From: Candidatus Thiodiazotropha sp. LNASS1
GTDB taxonomy: Bacteria > Pseudomonadota > Gammaproteobacteria > Chromatiales > Chromatiaceae
NCBI RefSeq assembly: GCF_964212655.1
Contig: NZ_OZ156465.1
Span: forward strand, 558,001 to 622,000
DNA length: 64,000 nt
Direction of reading: 5' to 3'
Shown here: piece after piece, positions 27,714 to 36,392 of the stretch
Numbering within the stretch: the stretch's first letter is position 1
Layout of the letters: every line of letters begins with the position of its first letter
Position numbers and translations under genes: made by a program
Notes under the pieces: generated by a model
What the model was told of the DNA's origin: nothing
Databases searched by the model: none
The model's input: the letters and a program-made list of their open reading frames with translations, nothing else

Positions 27714-27723
27714 TCGCTTAACC

Positions 27724-28425
27724 ATGGCGTTACTCGATAGAATTCAATTAGATAAAAAACTATTAAAAACAATACTTAATGGGTTATTTCTAATTCTTAT
27801 TCTGATATTTGCCAGGCAGCTTCGTGGAGATCCTTTCGAACTGGGTATGGAGTCATTGAAAGTCGGCGACTACGCCGAGGCGTTCTGTCTTTGGCGTCCG
27901 TTGGCGATGCAGGGAGATAGCGAGGCGGCTTACCATCTGGGGTGGTTGTATGCCAATGGTAATGGACTGCGCGTTGATATCCACAAAGCTGTCTACTGGT
28001 GGAGACAATCCGCTGCCGGTGGTCACCGTGATGCCATGTTCGCTTTGGCGCTGGCCTTTACCGATGGCGAGGGAATTGGCAAGGATCAGGAGAAAGCGAT
28101 CGATTGGTACCTGAAATCCGCTGTTAAGGGACATGAAGATGCGCGGGAGATCGTCAAGATGAAACTGCGCAATGGCGAGCGGGCGATTCTCGATCGACTC
28201 AGTGAGTTGTTGACAGAGCCTTGGCTTGGAGATCGAGTCAATGTCGCCAGAGATAGGGTGAATATACGCTCGGGTCCCGTTGTCGACAAGGCTGTAGTCA
28301 AGCAGGTTATAATGGGACAATCACTCATCGTGATAGATCGTCATGGCGACTGGTATAGGATCCTTGATCCTGAAGACTTGAGCCTGGGTTGGATTGCGGC
28401 TTGGTTAACGGAGCCAAATCAATAA
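27724..28425 (+). CDS. Sel1-repeat and SH3-domain protein
   Basis: The 233-residue protein has an N-terminal membrane segment (LNGLFLILILIFARQL) and about three Sel1-like repeats (GDSEAAYHLGWLYANGNGLR, then AAGGHRDAMFALALAFTDGE and SAVKGHEDAREIV). A C-terminal bacterial SH3 domain begins near VNIRSGPVVDKAVV and contains GDWYRIL. The SH3 part may bind peptidoglycan, with the repeats serving as a protein scaffold. ATG 27724 is used; a longer frame from 27682 overlaps mtnP and gives an unlikely N-terminus. Function unknown. Confidence 0.78.
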   Translation: MALLDRIQLDKKLLKTILNGLFLILILIFARQLRGDPFELGMESLKVGDYAEAFCLWRPLAMQGDSEAAYHLGWLYANGNGLRVDIHKAVYWWRQSAAGGHRDAMFALALAFTDGEGIGKDQEKAIDWYLKSAVKGHEDAREIVKMKLRNGERAILDRLSELLTEPWLGDRVNVARDRVNIRSGPVVDKAVVKQVIMGQSLIVIDRHGDWYRILDPEDLSLGWIAAWLTEPNQ

Positions 28426-28440
28426 TTTACTATTTCTTTT

Positions 28441-28470
28441 TTGAGACACCATCTTGGATTAGGTTACAAT
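28441..28470 (+). promoter_or_regulatory. candidate sigma-70 promoter
   Basis: TTGAGA at 28441-28446 and TACAAT at 28465-28470 are separated by 18 bases, upstream of the lysine-rich membrane protein gene. A GAGGGG ribosome-binding site precedes its ATG at 28508. Confidence 0.5.
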
Positions 28471-28507
28471 ATCGCGAAGTTTATTTGCGTGCCTGAGGGG
28501 AATTAAC

Positions 28508-29536
28508 ATGGCTGACGAGACAAGCAGTGCTGAGGAAAAAGCTAAGAAGGATTCGGCAACAGAGACAGTGACAGTCAAAAAGAAGGTTGCCAAGAAGAAG
28601 AGTGCCAAGAAGAAGGTTGCCAAGAAAAAAGCGACCATAAAGAAAAAGGTCGTAGCGAAAAAGAAGGTTGCAGCCGGCAATGCGGCACCAAAATCAGCAA
28701 CGCCCACAGCCGTTGCCGCTGCCAGCACCATGGCTTCCGAACCAAGTACGGCAGCAGGCAGCAAGCCAGCCCCAACAAACGTCACGATTCAAACAGAGTT
28801 GAAAAAAGATACCACACCGGAGGATTCATCGATGACAACAGATACAAAGAGCGCAAGTGGCTTTTGGTTAAAAGTCACCTTCTGGCTCGTCATCATCATA
28901 CTGGGCTTTATGTATATCAGATCGTTGGCCAACAATCCGCAATCGGATGCCAATACCACAGCGATGGAGCAAGAGGCGGTCGAGACATCGGCCACAGCCG
29001 ACTCTTCCGCAACAGATCAGGCTGCAGGGGAGATGGGCGCCTCCATGGCTTCATCCACTGAAGATGAAGGCAAGGCATCGACTGATGCGCCGCAACAGGG
29101 TGGAATTGAATCTGGCGAAAGCGTCTCCGCTACCGGGCAGGAGACCCAGGTCGAATCAGCTCCCGCTGATGCAGAGCAACAGACAGCTGCCGCTGATCAG
29201 GCAACCGCCGATGCAGGTACTGTTCAACAGTCCGTTGCCGCTGGTGCCGAAGCGACAGCATCCGATTCCCAGGAGACAACCTCGACAGCGGACCAGGTGC
29301 AGTCCATTCGCGATCTGCATGCCGAGTCTGTAAGTAAAATACTCAAAGAATTCGATGATCTTCGAAACGCCACCATGGCGGAGATGGAGGCAATGCGGAA
29401 TCGGATCCAGGCTGAGCGCGAGTTGCAGGAAGCGATGGTTCCGCCGCCGCGACCGGCATGGACTGGACGGGGATATTCGCCTTATGGCGGCTATCCGCCG
29501 GCACGGCAGGGCAATTCACCCTACTATCGGCAGTAA
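28508..29536 (+). CDS. lysine-rich, low-complexity transmembrane protein
   Basis: I do not recognise a family. The 342-residue protein has three parts. Residues 24-53 are a basic run of KKK-VA-type repeats (KKKVAKKKSAKKKVAKKK) resembling histone H1-like bacterial tails. Residues 119-140 are a single membrane helix (FWLKVTFWLVIIILGFMYI). A long Ala/Thr/Gln/Ser/Glu-rich region follows, then a short helical segment (SVSKILKEFDDLRNATMAEM) and a Tyr/Pro/Gly-rich tail. The positive-inside rule puts the basic tail in the cytoplasm, where it could bind nucleic acid or acidic protein, and the acidic part in the periplasm. Codon repeats in the basic part suggest repeat expansion. Confidence 0.75.
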   Translation: MADETSSAEEKAKKDSATETVTVKKKVAKKKSAKKKVAKKKATIKKKVVAKKKVAAGNAAPKSATPTAVAAASTMASEPSTAAGSKPAPTNVTIQTELKKDTTPEDSSMTTDTKSASGFWLKVTFWLVIIILGFMYIRSLANNPQSDANTTAMEQEAVETSATADSSATDQAAGEMGASMASSTEDEGKASTDAPQQGGIESGESVSATGQETQVESAPADAEQQTAAADQATADAGTVQQSVAAGAEATASDSQETTSTADQVQSIRDLHAESVSKILKEFDDLRNATMAEMEAMRNRIQAERELQEAMVPPPRPAWTGRGYSPYGGYPPARQGNSPYYRQ

Positions 29537-29539
29537 ACA

Positions 29540-29568
29540 AAAACGGGCGCCAAGCGCCCGTTTTTTTT
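29540..29568. terminator. bidirectional intrinsic terminator
   Basis: AACGGGCGC and GCGCCCGTT form a perfect stem around CAA, followed by eight T on the plus strand and preceded by a run of A. It can terminate both the lysine-rich gene (plus) and tpx (minus), which converge here. Confidence 0.92.
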
Positions 29569-29637
29569 AACCGCCGTAACCCACTTCCAAGTTCCGCTGG
29601 AAAGAGCGCCGGGCATCGGTACCGGACCGGAGCAAGA

Positions 29638-30138
29638 TCAATTGAGATGAGCCAATGCCTGATCATAGTCAGGTTCCTGTACGATTTCAGGCACCAACTG
29701 GGTGTAGAGCACCCTATTGTTCTCATCCAGGACTACCACAGCGCGGGCACAGATACCGGCCAGAGGCCCATCTGTTATCAGAACACCATAATCCTTTGCA
29801 AAATTGCGATTCCGCATCATCGACAGTGATAACACATTGTCGATTCCCTCGGCACTGCAGAAACGTCCCTGTGCAAACGGCAGATCGGCCGAGATTACCA
29901 GTGCCACCGAATTGCTCTTATCGCCCATTGCCTGGTTGAATTTTACGGTCGATGTAGCACAGACGCCCGTATCGAGACTGGGAACGATATTCAGCAGTTT
30001 TCTCTTACCGGTATAGTTGCCGAGAGAGACATCCGAAAGATCGGCGGCTGCCAAGGAAAAATCGGGTGCTTCGGAGCCCACCGCCGGGAGCTCACCATTG
30101 GTGTTGATCTGATTGCCTTCTAAGGTGATTGTTGCCAT
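29638..30138 (-). CDS. tpx: thiol peroxidase Tpx
   Basis: Periplasm- or cytoplasm-facing atypical 2-Cys peroxiredoxin that reduces alkyl hydroperoxides using thioredoxin. The 166-residue protein begins [20 protein letters not shown]. The peroxidatic cysteine is in [15 protein letters not shown] and the resolving cysteine in [17 protein letters not shown] 30138 has an AGGAT upstream and matches family starts; the longer frame to 30225 adds an unlikely leader. It converges on the upstream gene at the shared terminator. Confidence 0.93.
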   Translation of the reverse strand: MATITLEGNQINTNGELPAVGSEAPDFSLAAADLSDVSLGNYTGKRKLLNIVPSLDTGVCATSTVKFNQAMGDKSNSVALVISADLPFAQGRFCSAEGIDNVLSLSMMRNRNFAKDYGVLITDGPLAGICARAVVVLDENNRVLYTQLVPEIVQEPDYDQALAHLN

Positions 30139-30292
30139 GTTTCTATCCTGTTTTATCGGGAGGAAATTACGCGTGTTCAAACATAGGAATTGTATTGATA
30201 TCAGCGGAAGGGAAAAACCCCCCAATTGATAAAGTTACTTGCCCGGCTTTTGCCCCAGTGGCAGTCCACGGATCAATCCCGTGCCGGACCGC

Positions 30293-31084
30293 TCAATGGG
30301 ATGCGATCTCTTGGTAAACTGTGGGTGAGATCTCTTTCGTGATTGAGAGAATGCTTTGTTGCAAGGGGTCAGACAGCTCTCTGATATCCTCGATATTGAT
30401 GATCTCTTCAAAAGATGGAATACCTGATATCTCCGTATTCTGAATGATAATGTCGTCAGATGGCAGGAGGGTTCTCAGGGGACAGGAGATGATAATTACC
30501 GGCAGTTCTCCCAACCCGTCATGGTGAGAGGTGTCGATAGTGAAACGCAGGCCTTGGAGTATATTCACGAGTCCCGGGCGTTTCTCCAACACCAGGTTCA
30601 GGGTCAGGCACTGCAGCAGGGCATGGGACAGCTCGTCCTCCAGCTGGTTGCGGTTCCCCTGCAGTAATTCAAGTAACCTTTTAGGATTCAGATCGGGATA
30701 AGAGAGGACCCATTTCAAGGGAGAGGTCACGGTAAGTGAGGCTGATTTATTCTCCGCAGTCGCTGTATAGGGATACTCGACCGCAGTCAGGGCAGGTGTG
30801 GCCGCAAAGATATCCAGGGGCGGGGATAGCTCGGTCTGCAGGGAAAACGGTATTTGGCCGGCGATCGCCTGATAGCGGCTTTTCAGGTCACGAAAAGCCA
30901 TTTCCGCACCCTTAACAGGTGCTTTGGAACCTCCCCGGATGTATTCACCGAGGATCGGCGCCGGCGAAAAGAGCGGTCCCAGGGTTGACAAGTAGCCATT
31001 CAGATCGGTTTCGATCTTTTCCGATATAGATCTTGTCAACTTGCGCAATTCAAGGATTCTTGGGATATCGAAGGTTTCGTTCAT
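30293..31084 (-). CDS. hypothetical protein, 263 residues
   Basis: I do not recognise it. It has no signal peptide, no clear membrane segment and ordinary composition. The N-terminal part is helical with charged residues (ILELRKLTRSISEKIETDLN), the middle is beta-like (FAATPALTAVEYPYTATAEN), and the C-terminal part is rich in Ile and Leu (LGELPVIIISCPLRTLLPSD). It has no operon partner; tpx is 155 bases downstream on the same strand and the kinase gene diverges. Codon use resembles neighbours, so it looks like a real gene. Confidence 0.7.
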   Translation of the reverse strand: MNETFDIPRILELRKLTRSISEKIETDLNGYLSTLGPLFSPAPILGEYIRGGSKAPVKGAEMAFRDLKSRYQAIAGQIPFSLQTELSPPLDIFAATPALTAVEYPYTATAENKSASLTVTSPLKWVLSYPDLNPKRLLELLQGNRNQLEDELSHALLQCLTLNLVLEKRPGLVNILQGLRFTIDTSHHDGLGELPVIIISCPLRTLLPSDDIIIQNTEISGIPSFEEIINIEDIRELSDPLQQSILSITKEISPTVYQEIASH

Positions 31085-31312
31085 CTGCTAGCCCGCTTTT
31101 ATTATGAGTCCAGGTCATCCGTCTGATTGGGACTATCGTCCCCGCTTCCAGGGAACGCTAATCCAAACAAGGAGCAGGCGTCAATATGATTTTTTTTAAT
31201 TGATCACCATTTGCTACACTCTATCAGGGAAAGCATAGACGAGACATAAGAATATGCATGCCTGGAGTGCGGCTGCTTATCCCGGATAATGCGGTAATGA
31301 AGGAGTGGGGGT

Positions 31313-33088
31313 TTGGACAAGCAAAAGCCTATGCCTGACACGATCGGAAGATTCAACCTGATTGAGGAGATCGGTGAGGGGGCGATGTCGATTGTCTACA
31401 AGGCATTCGACCCGGAGATCAATCGCACGCTGGCGATCAAACTCCTGCGCGGGGAGGTTGCGGCAGACCCGGAATACCGATATCGCTTCCTGCAGGAGGC
31501 CAAGGCGGCAGGGAAGCTCACCCACCCTAATATCGTCACCATTTTCGACGTCGGTGAGGTCGAACAGGGGCCCTATATCGCGATGGAGTTCCTTGAGGGC
31601 CGGACCCTCGAACAGATGATGGACTCCAACACCCCGATTGCCGTCAGAGAGGCGGTGGTGTATGGCATTCAATTGGCGGAGGCACTGGATTACTCCCATA
31701 ATCGCGGCATCGTGCATCGGGATGTGAAACCGGGAAACATCATCTCCCCGGACGATGGCCATACGATTCGCATTACCGATTTCGGCATTGCTCATGTGGA
31801 CTCCCCCAACAAGGAGCACCGCACCCGGATGGGGGCGGTACTGGGTACTCCGCAATACATGTCACCCGAACAGGTCGAAGGGTTTCCGGTCGATGGACGT
31901 TCCGATCTTTTTTCGCTCGGTGTCATTCTCTATCAGCTCATAACAGGGGAGAAACCTTTTGTCTCCGAGACCCTGACCTCTCTGCTGATGAAGATCGTGC
32001 AGGAGGATCCTCCGCCGATCGAGGACAAGACCGGGGAGATTCCGCAAAGCCTTATAAAAATCGTCGATAAACTGCTTAACAAGAAACCTGAACTGCGTTT
32101 TCAAACAGGTAAGGAACTCGCCACGGAACTGCGCAGTGTGGTACATGAGATCGATGAAAAGCAGCAACATCTCAATGAAACAAAGATCCTGCCGTTGCGA
32201 ATCAAGTGGACCGCAGTGATGGCGGCAGTGGTTTCGATCGCAATGATCCTGGGCTCCTATCTTGTGTATCAAAAACAAGTGGATGCGATGATCGAACTGG
32301 CCCTCGACTCAGGTGGGTCTTTGGCGGAGTTTATCGCAGTGGAGAGCGCCGAGGCTGTGCTGATCCAGGATTGGGTCGCCCTGGAAACATTCGTGCATGA
32401 AATCAAACAGCGACAACAGATCAGCTACCTGAGAATTCTCGATCATAAAAAGATTCTGCGTGCCAGTACTTCTGTTGAAGAGGTGGGCAGGAAACTGCAA
32501 GCTGCCGAATCCCTGGAAATGTTGCGTGAAGACGACGGTATCACGATTTCCGAGAGGGAGTTGAATGATGAGATGGTATTTGATTTTCAGGCGCCGCTGG
32601 TTTTTCAAAACAAGCAAATCGGCAAGATACAGCTTGGCTTGTCTCAGACACCATTGCTGGCTGCCGCAGATCTTACATTCTACACCATGCTGGCGCTTCT
32701 GGTAGCGGTCGTGCTGACCGTTGTCATCGTCGCCTATCTGCTGGCTACGGGTATAACCGTTCCGATAAGGATTCTAAGACGTGCCATCGCTCATGTACAT
32801 CATGGAAATTTGGGATATCGGATCAATAAAGAGCGAAACGATGAATTGGGATTGCTCTTTTCCGAGTACAACAGAATGGCGGACACGCTGCTTAAGCAAC
32901 GCGAAGAGTATCAGTCTCAGCAGCAACAGAGTGTCACGCAAATTATTGAAGAAGGCGATGACACCACGAACATTGTTCATGAGCCTGTAGGAGAAGAGTC
33001 GCCCGCACAGGAGGAGCAGGCGCTTGCCACATCGGATCAGGAATTCGATGATGCCACCAGAATTATGCCGCCCAAGCATAAAAAATAA
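31313..33088 (+). CDS. transmembrane Ser/Thr protein kinase with HAMP domain
   Basis: PknB/PpkA-like kinase of 591 residues. The kinase domain (about 14-275) has the glycine loop IGEGAMSIVYKAF, Lys43, GIVHRDVKPGN with HRD at 135-137, DFG at 156-158 and GTPQYMSPEQ. Helices at about 299-320 and 455-478 flank a periplasmic region of some 130 residues that looks like a sensor, and a HAMP domain follows (479-530). The tail has DDTTNIV (549-555) and DDATRIM (579-585), likely phosphothreonine sites. The TTG start has GAAGGAG upstream; ATG 31331 is an alternative. It may be the PpkA partner of the phosphatase and FHA genes in the T6SS cluster. Confidence 0.9.
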   Translation: MDKQKPMPDTIGRFNLIEEIGEGAMSIVYKAFDPEINRTLAIKLLRGEVAADPEYRYRFLQEAKAAGKLTHPNIVTIFDVGEVEQGPYIAMEFLEGRTLEQMMDSNTPIAVREAVVYGIQLAEALDYSHNRGIVHRDVKPGNIISPDDGHTIRITDFGIAHVDSPNKEHRTRMGAVLGTPQYMSPEQVEGFPVDGRSDLFSLGVILYQLITGEKPFVSETLTSLLMKIVQEDPPPIEDKTGEIPQSLIKIVDKLLNKKPELRFQTGKELATELRSVVHEIDEKQQHLNETKILPLRIKWTAVMAAVVSIAMILGSYLVYQKQVDAMIELALDSGGSLAEFIAVESAEAVLIQDWVALETFVHEIKQRQQISYLRILDHKKILRASTSVEEVGRKLQAAESLEMLREDDGITISERELNDEMVFDFQAPLVFQNKQIGKIQLGLSQTPLLAAADLTFYTMLALLVAVVLTVVIVAYLLATGITVPIRILRRAIAHVHHGNLGYRINKERNDELGLLFSEYNRMADTLLKQREEYQSQQQQSVTQIIEEGDDTTNIVHEPVGEESPAQEEQALATSDQEFDDATRIMPPKHKK

Positions 33089-33199
33089 CTGACTATAGGC
33101 GTCTCTCATATCGGCTCGTTATGCCTGTCAGGCCGTGTGGGGAGCTTGGAAGTGGTCACTACAGGAGGTATCGAACTGCAAACACCGAGGTACTTTTCA

Positions 33200-34189
33200 A
33201 TGCGAATTTCGCTGATGAGATTTACACCGCTGATTATCTGTGCATTGATGGTTGCCGGTTGTTCCTCTCCCATACTTCGCTCCACATCCAGCCAGATTAT
33301 CGCCAAAGACAGGGATTTCATTGTACTGCATGTCGGAAATGAAGATGCGCGCAGTTTGGCAAGGCGTTATCTCGGTGATGAAAAACGCTATTGGGTGATC
33401 GAGGATGCCAATCAAGCCACTCCGATAAAGGCGGGCCGGGAAATCGTGATTCCGTTGCGGACGGCGAATCCAACCGGGATTGAATATAGCGGATACCAGA
33501 CTGTACCCATCCTCTGTTATCACCGTTTCGGTCAGCGTAGCGACCGAATGGAGGTTACGCCGAAGCAGTTCAGGGAGCAGATGGAATATCTGAAGAACAA
33601 AGACTACCGGGTGATACCATTGAAGGATCTGCTGGGATTTCTCAAGGGTGAGCGGCAATTGCCAAAACGCGCTGTCGTACTGACCATCGATGATGGACAC
33701 CGTTCCATCTATAAAGAGGCATTCCCGATCCTCAAGGAGTACGGTTATCCTGCGACTGTATTCGTTTACAGCGACTACATGAACAATGGCGGCCTGAAGA
33801 CATCGGAACTTACCGCGATGAAGAAGAGCGGTTTGATCAGCATCCAGCCCCATTCAAAGACCCATAGCAATCTGACTGTACAGCAGCCCGGAGAGAGCCG
33901 TAGCAAGTATCAACGCCGGGTACGCCAAGAGATCGCTGTCCCCAATGATAGATTGACCAAACACCTGGGGGAAAGACCGCGTTTTTATGCCTATCCGTTC
34001 GGCGACAGCAACGACCTGGTGATCGAAGAACTGCAAGCGAACGGCATGCAGTTGGGATTAACCGTTCAGCGTCAGCCCAACGCGGCCTTTACCTATCCCT
34101 ATCTGCTTCACCGCACCATGATATTCGGTGACAGGGGTATGCAGGCCTTCAAGAAGAGCCTGGTGACCTTCAAGGCCTTTCGCCAATGA
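33200..34189 (+). CDS. polysaccharide deacetylase lipoprotein
   Basis: NodB-family carbohydrate esterase of 329 residues with a lipoprotein signal ending LMVAGC (Cys21). Residues about 40-87 look like a LysM-type module (NEDARSLARRYLGDEKRYW). The deacetylase domain has LTIDDGHRSI (Asp164/Asp165) and PHSKTHSNLT, which give metal-ligand histidines, and ends with RFYAYPFGDSNDLVIEEL. It likely removes acetyl groups from peptidoglycan or another envelope polymer. ATG 33200 has GAGGT nine bases upstream; the longer frame from 33137 lacks a signal. The next gene overlaps its stop. Confidence 0.88.
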   Translation: MRISLMRFTPLIICALMVAGCSSPILRSTSSQIIAKDRDFIVLHVGNEDARSLARRYLGDEKRYWVIEDANQATPIKAGREIVIPLRTANPTGIEYSGYQTVPILCYHRFGQRSDRMEVTPKQFREQMEYLKNKDYRVIPLKDLLGFLKGERQLPKRAVVLTIDDGHRSIYKEAFPILKEYGYPATVFVYSDYMNNGGLKTSELTAMKKSGLISIQPHSKTHSNLTVQQPGESRSKYQRRVRQEIAVPNDRLTKHLGERPRFYAYPFGDSNDLVIEELQANGMQLGLTVQRQPNAAFTYPYLLHRTMIFGDRGMQAFKKSLVTFKAFRQ

Positions 34190-35109
34190 TGCGATCATCA
34201 ACACTGTTATCCAGCCTGTTACTCTCGGTTTGCCTCTTGTTGCATAGCGGCTGCTCATCTTCTCCCTCAGGCAAGGGCGCGAAATCGGGTAATTACGGTA
34301 ACCCCGCCATCTGGCTGAATGCCGCTGAAGCACATGAAAGTAAAGGCGATCTGCAAAGTGCGCTGTTCGATCTCAAGGTGGCGAGAACCGTGTCGGCGCG
34401 GGATACGAAGATCAACGCCGCGATTAAACGGGTTGAAGCGAAGATCGCTGCGCAAAGCAAAAAAAAGATGAGTCAGGGCAAGCGAGCGGTTCGCCAAGGC
34501 AAGCTGAACCAGGCCAGGCGGTACTATCTCGAGGTACTTGGTCTGAACCCGAAACACAAACAAGCGCTTGCAGCCATGCGCAAACTTGATGAAAGAGCAT
34601 CCAAGGCGTCGATGAAAAAGAAGGTTGCAGTTTCAAACCGCAACTACAACTACAGAACGAAAAGGTCGAAGCTCGCCAAAGGGTTCGAGGAGGAGGCATA
34701 CATCTATTCACGCCAAGAGATATTGCAGGCAGAAGATAAACAATCAAATCCTGCAGAATATATCAAAGAGATCGAGACGCACTTGAATAGATTCCCCAAG
34801 GATAAAGAGGTGCGTGATCTGCTCTCAAAGACTCTTCTAAAGCATGCAAACAACGCATTCGAAGCAGAAGAATATAATGACGCCCTGAGCTATCTCAAAC
34901 AGGCCGAGCGCGCCTTCAATGGTGATGCCAAAAGGCTTAACAAAATTCAGCAGCAGCGTAAGGCGTATGGCAAGGCGTTATACATCAAGGGTGTGAGGAG
35001 TTCTCGTGAAGAACCCGGAGATGCGATTAAGTATTGGGAGTATGCGCTCAAGTTCGATCCTGATGACAAAAAGAGCAGCTTGAGGTTGCGTAGTATCAAA
35101 TCTATGTAA
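34186..35109 (+). CDS. TPR-containing lipoprotein
   Basis: The 307-residue protein has a lipobox LLHSGC (Cys23) and helical repeats of TPR type (SKGDLQSALFDLKVARTVSA, QGKLNQARRYYLEVLGLNPK, AEEYNDALSYLKQAERAF, EPGDAIKYWEYALKFDPDD). It overlaps the deacetylase stop by three bases, so the two envelope proteins are made together. It may act as an assembly or targeting partner for the deacetylase. Specific family not recognised. Confidence 0.8.
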   Translation: MMRSSTLLSSLLLSVCLLLHSGCSSSPSGKGAKSGNYGNPAIWLNAAEAHESKGDLQSALFDLKVARTVSARDTKINAAIKRVEAKIAAQSKKKMSQGKRAVRQGKLNQARRYYLEVLGLNPKHKQALAAMRKLDERASKASMKKKVAVSNRNYNYRTKRSKLAKGFEEEAYIYSRQEILQAEDKQSNPAEYIKEIETHLNRFPKDKEVRDLLSKTLLKHANNAFEAEEYNDALSYLKQAERAFNGDAKRLNKIQQQRKAYGKALYIKGVRSSREEPGDAIKYWEYALKFDPDDKKSSLRLRSIKSM

Positions 35110-35162
35110 TAGCGAAATACGGGATCTAATATAAATCAATATGTGAAATGCAATCCAAATAC

Positions 35163-35390
35163 TCAGCCAGGTATATCCCGGACAGTCCAGTTGATTTTAA
35201 GCAGTTTCATTGCCCCAAGTGGCAGCAGAACGAACGCAAGGAGCAACAGCAGTTCATACCAATGCAGCACAACCAGGTTGGCGGAACCTGTGTGGTTGTG
35301 CCATAGGTAGAAGGCGTAGGCCATTAATGGTGAATAGAGGAGGACGATGGCGAAGCTGGTCATGAATAGTCTGAAGATATGAATAATCAT
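35163..35390 (-). CDS. small two-helix membrane protein
   Basis: The 75-residue product has two hydrophobic segments (FRLFMTSFAIVLLYSPLMAY and YELLLLLAFVLLPLGAMKLL). The frame runs further upstream to 35738, but that part lacks coding character and overlaps the hydrolase gene on the other strand, so I start at ATG 35390. No clear ribosome-binding site is seen. It lies in a 502-base gap between two plus-strand genes that otherwise holds nothing I can identify. Confidence 0.45.
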   Translation of the reverse strand: MIIHIFRLFMTSFAIVLLYSPLMAYAFYLWHNHTGSANLVVLHWYELLLLLAFVLLPLGAMKLLKINWTVRDIPG

Positions 35391-35611
35391 GTTATCGGAT
35401 AAAGGAACTGGATTCCTGGTTGGTTTTTTTGAAGTCGCAGTTACTGTTTGAAGGGATCCTGCCTGTAACAATCTCGGGTTCCTCTGATTGAATCCATTAA
35501 CTATCAAATTTATTAGTGGCATCGGGAATCCGTTCTTGAGCCAAAGGGCTTTAATTGAGGGCAATAGAGGAATAAGATTCATCAATTGGGAATTAGAGGA
35601 GATATTTTGGG

Positions 35612-36379
35612 ATGGAACAGTGGGTTCGATTTGAGTATCAGGGAGCTCAGGGTTTTGGTACCTTGAGCGACAGCCGGGTAACCCCTTTTGAGGGAAACAT
35701 GTACAACGGAGCGGCGGCAACCGGGGAGACGCTGCCATTGGATGCGGTCAAGCTGCTGACCCCCTGTCAACCGACGACAATGATCGCGTTGTGGAACAAT
35801 TTTCATTCCAGGGCGGCGAAGGAGGGTTGGTCGAGGCCCGATCATCCACTCTATTTCATGAAGGCGAGCACCTCTTTTCTGCCCACTGGGGGGACAATAA
35901 GGCGACCCGAGACCTATGACGGCCCAGTGGTGTACGAGGGTGAACTCGGCATCGTCATCGGCAGGCACTGCAGTAATGTCAGCGAGGATGAAGCCCGGGA
36001 TTATGTATTCGGCTATACATGTGTCAACGATGTTACTGCCCGTGGCCTGTTGAGGGAGGATCCCTTGTTTGTCCATTGGACGAGGGCAAAGAGCTTCGAC
36101 ACCTTCAGCGCTGTCGGTCCGGTTATATCAACCGGCCTGGATGCGACAAAGTTGACGGTCAGGACATTGGTGGACGGGGTTGAGCTACAGAACTATCCGG
36201 TTACGGATATGTTTTATCTGCCTCATCAGATTGTCAGTCGCCTGTCCCATGATATGACGCTCCGTCCGGGCGATATCATAGCCTGCGGTACCTCCATTGG
36301 CGCCGGGCCAATGCAGCAGGGCTGTACCGTTGAGGTGCAGATTGACGGTATAGGGACCTTGGTGAATAGTTTTTGCTAG
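35612..36379 (+). CDS. fumarylacetoacetate hydrolase family protein
   Basis: The 255-residue protein belongs to the FAH superfamily of metal-dependent hydrolases, decarboxylases and isomerases acting on beta-diketo acids. It shows VVYEGELGIVIGRHCSN with the acidic metal ligands, FGYTCVNDVTARGLL, AKSFDTFSAVGPVIST and the C-terminal LRPGDIIACGTSIGAGPMQQ. Homologues include homoprotocatechuate-pathway isomerases, but no aromatic catabolism genes are nearby, so substrate is unknown. GAGGAG precedes the ATG by about 12 bases. Confidence 0.9.
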   Translation: MEQWVRFEYQGAQGFGTLSDSRVTPFEGNMYNGAAATGETLPLDAVKLLTPCQPTTMIALWNNFHSRAAKEGWSRPDHPLYFMKASTSFLPTGGTIRRPETYDGPVVYEGELGIVIGRHCSNVSEDEARDYVFGYTCVNDVTARGLLREDPLFVHWTRAKSFDTFSAVGPVISTGLDATKLTVRTLVDGVELQNYPVTDMFYLPHQIVSRLSHDMTLRPGDIIACGTSIGAGPMQQGCTVEVQIDGIGTLVNSFC

Positions 36380-36392
36380 TGTGATCTGAAGG

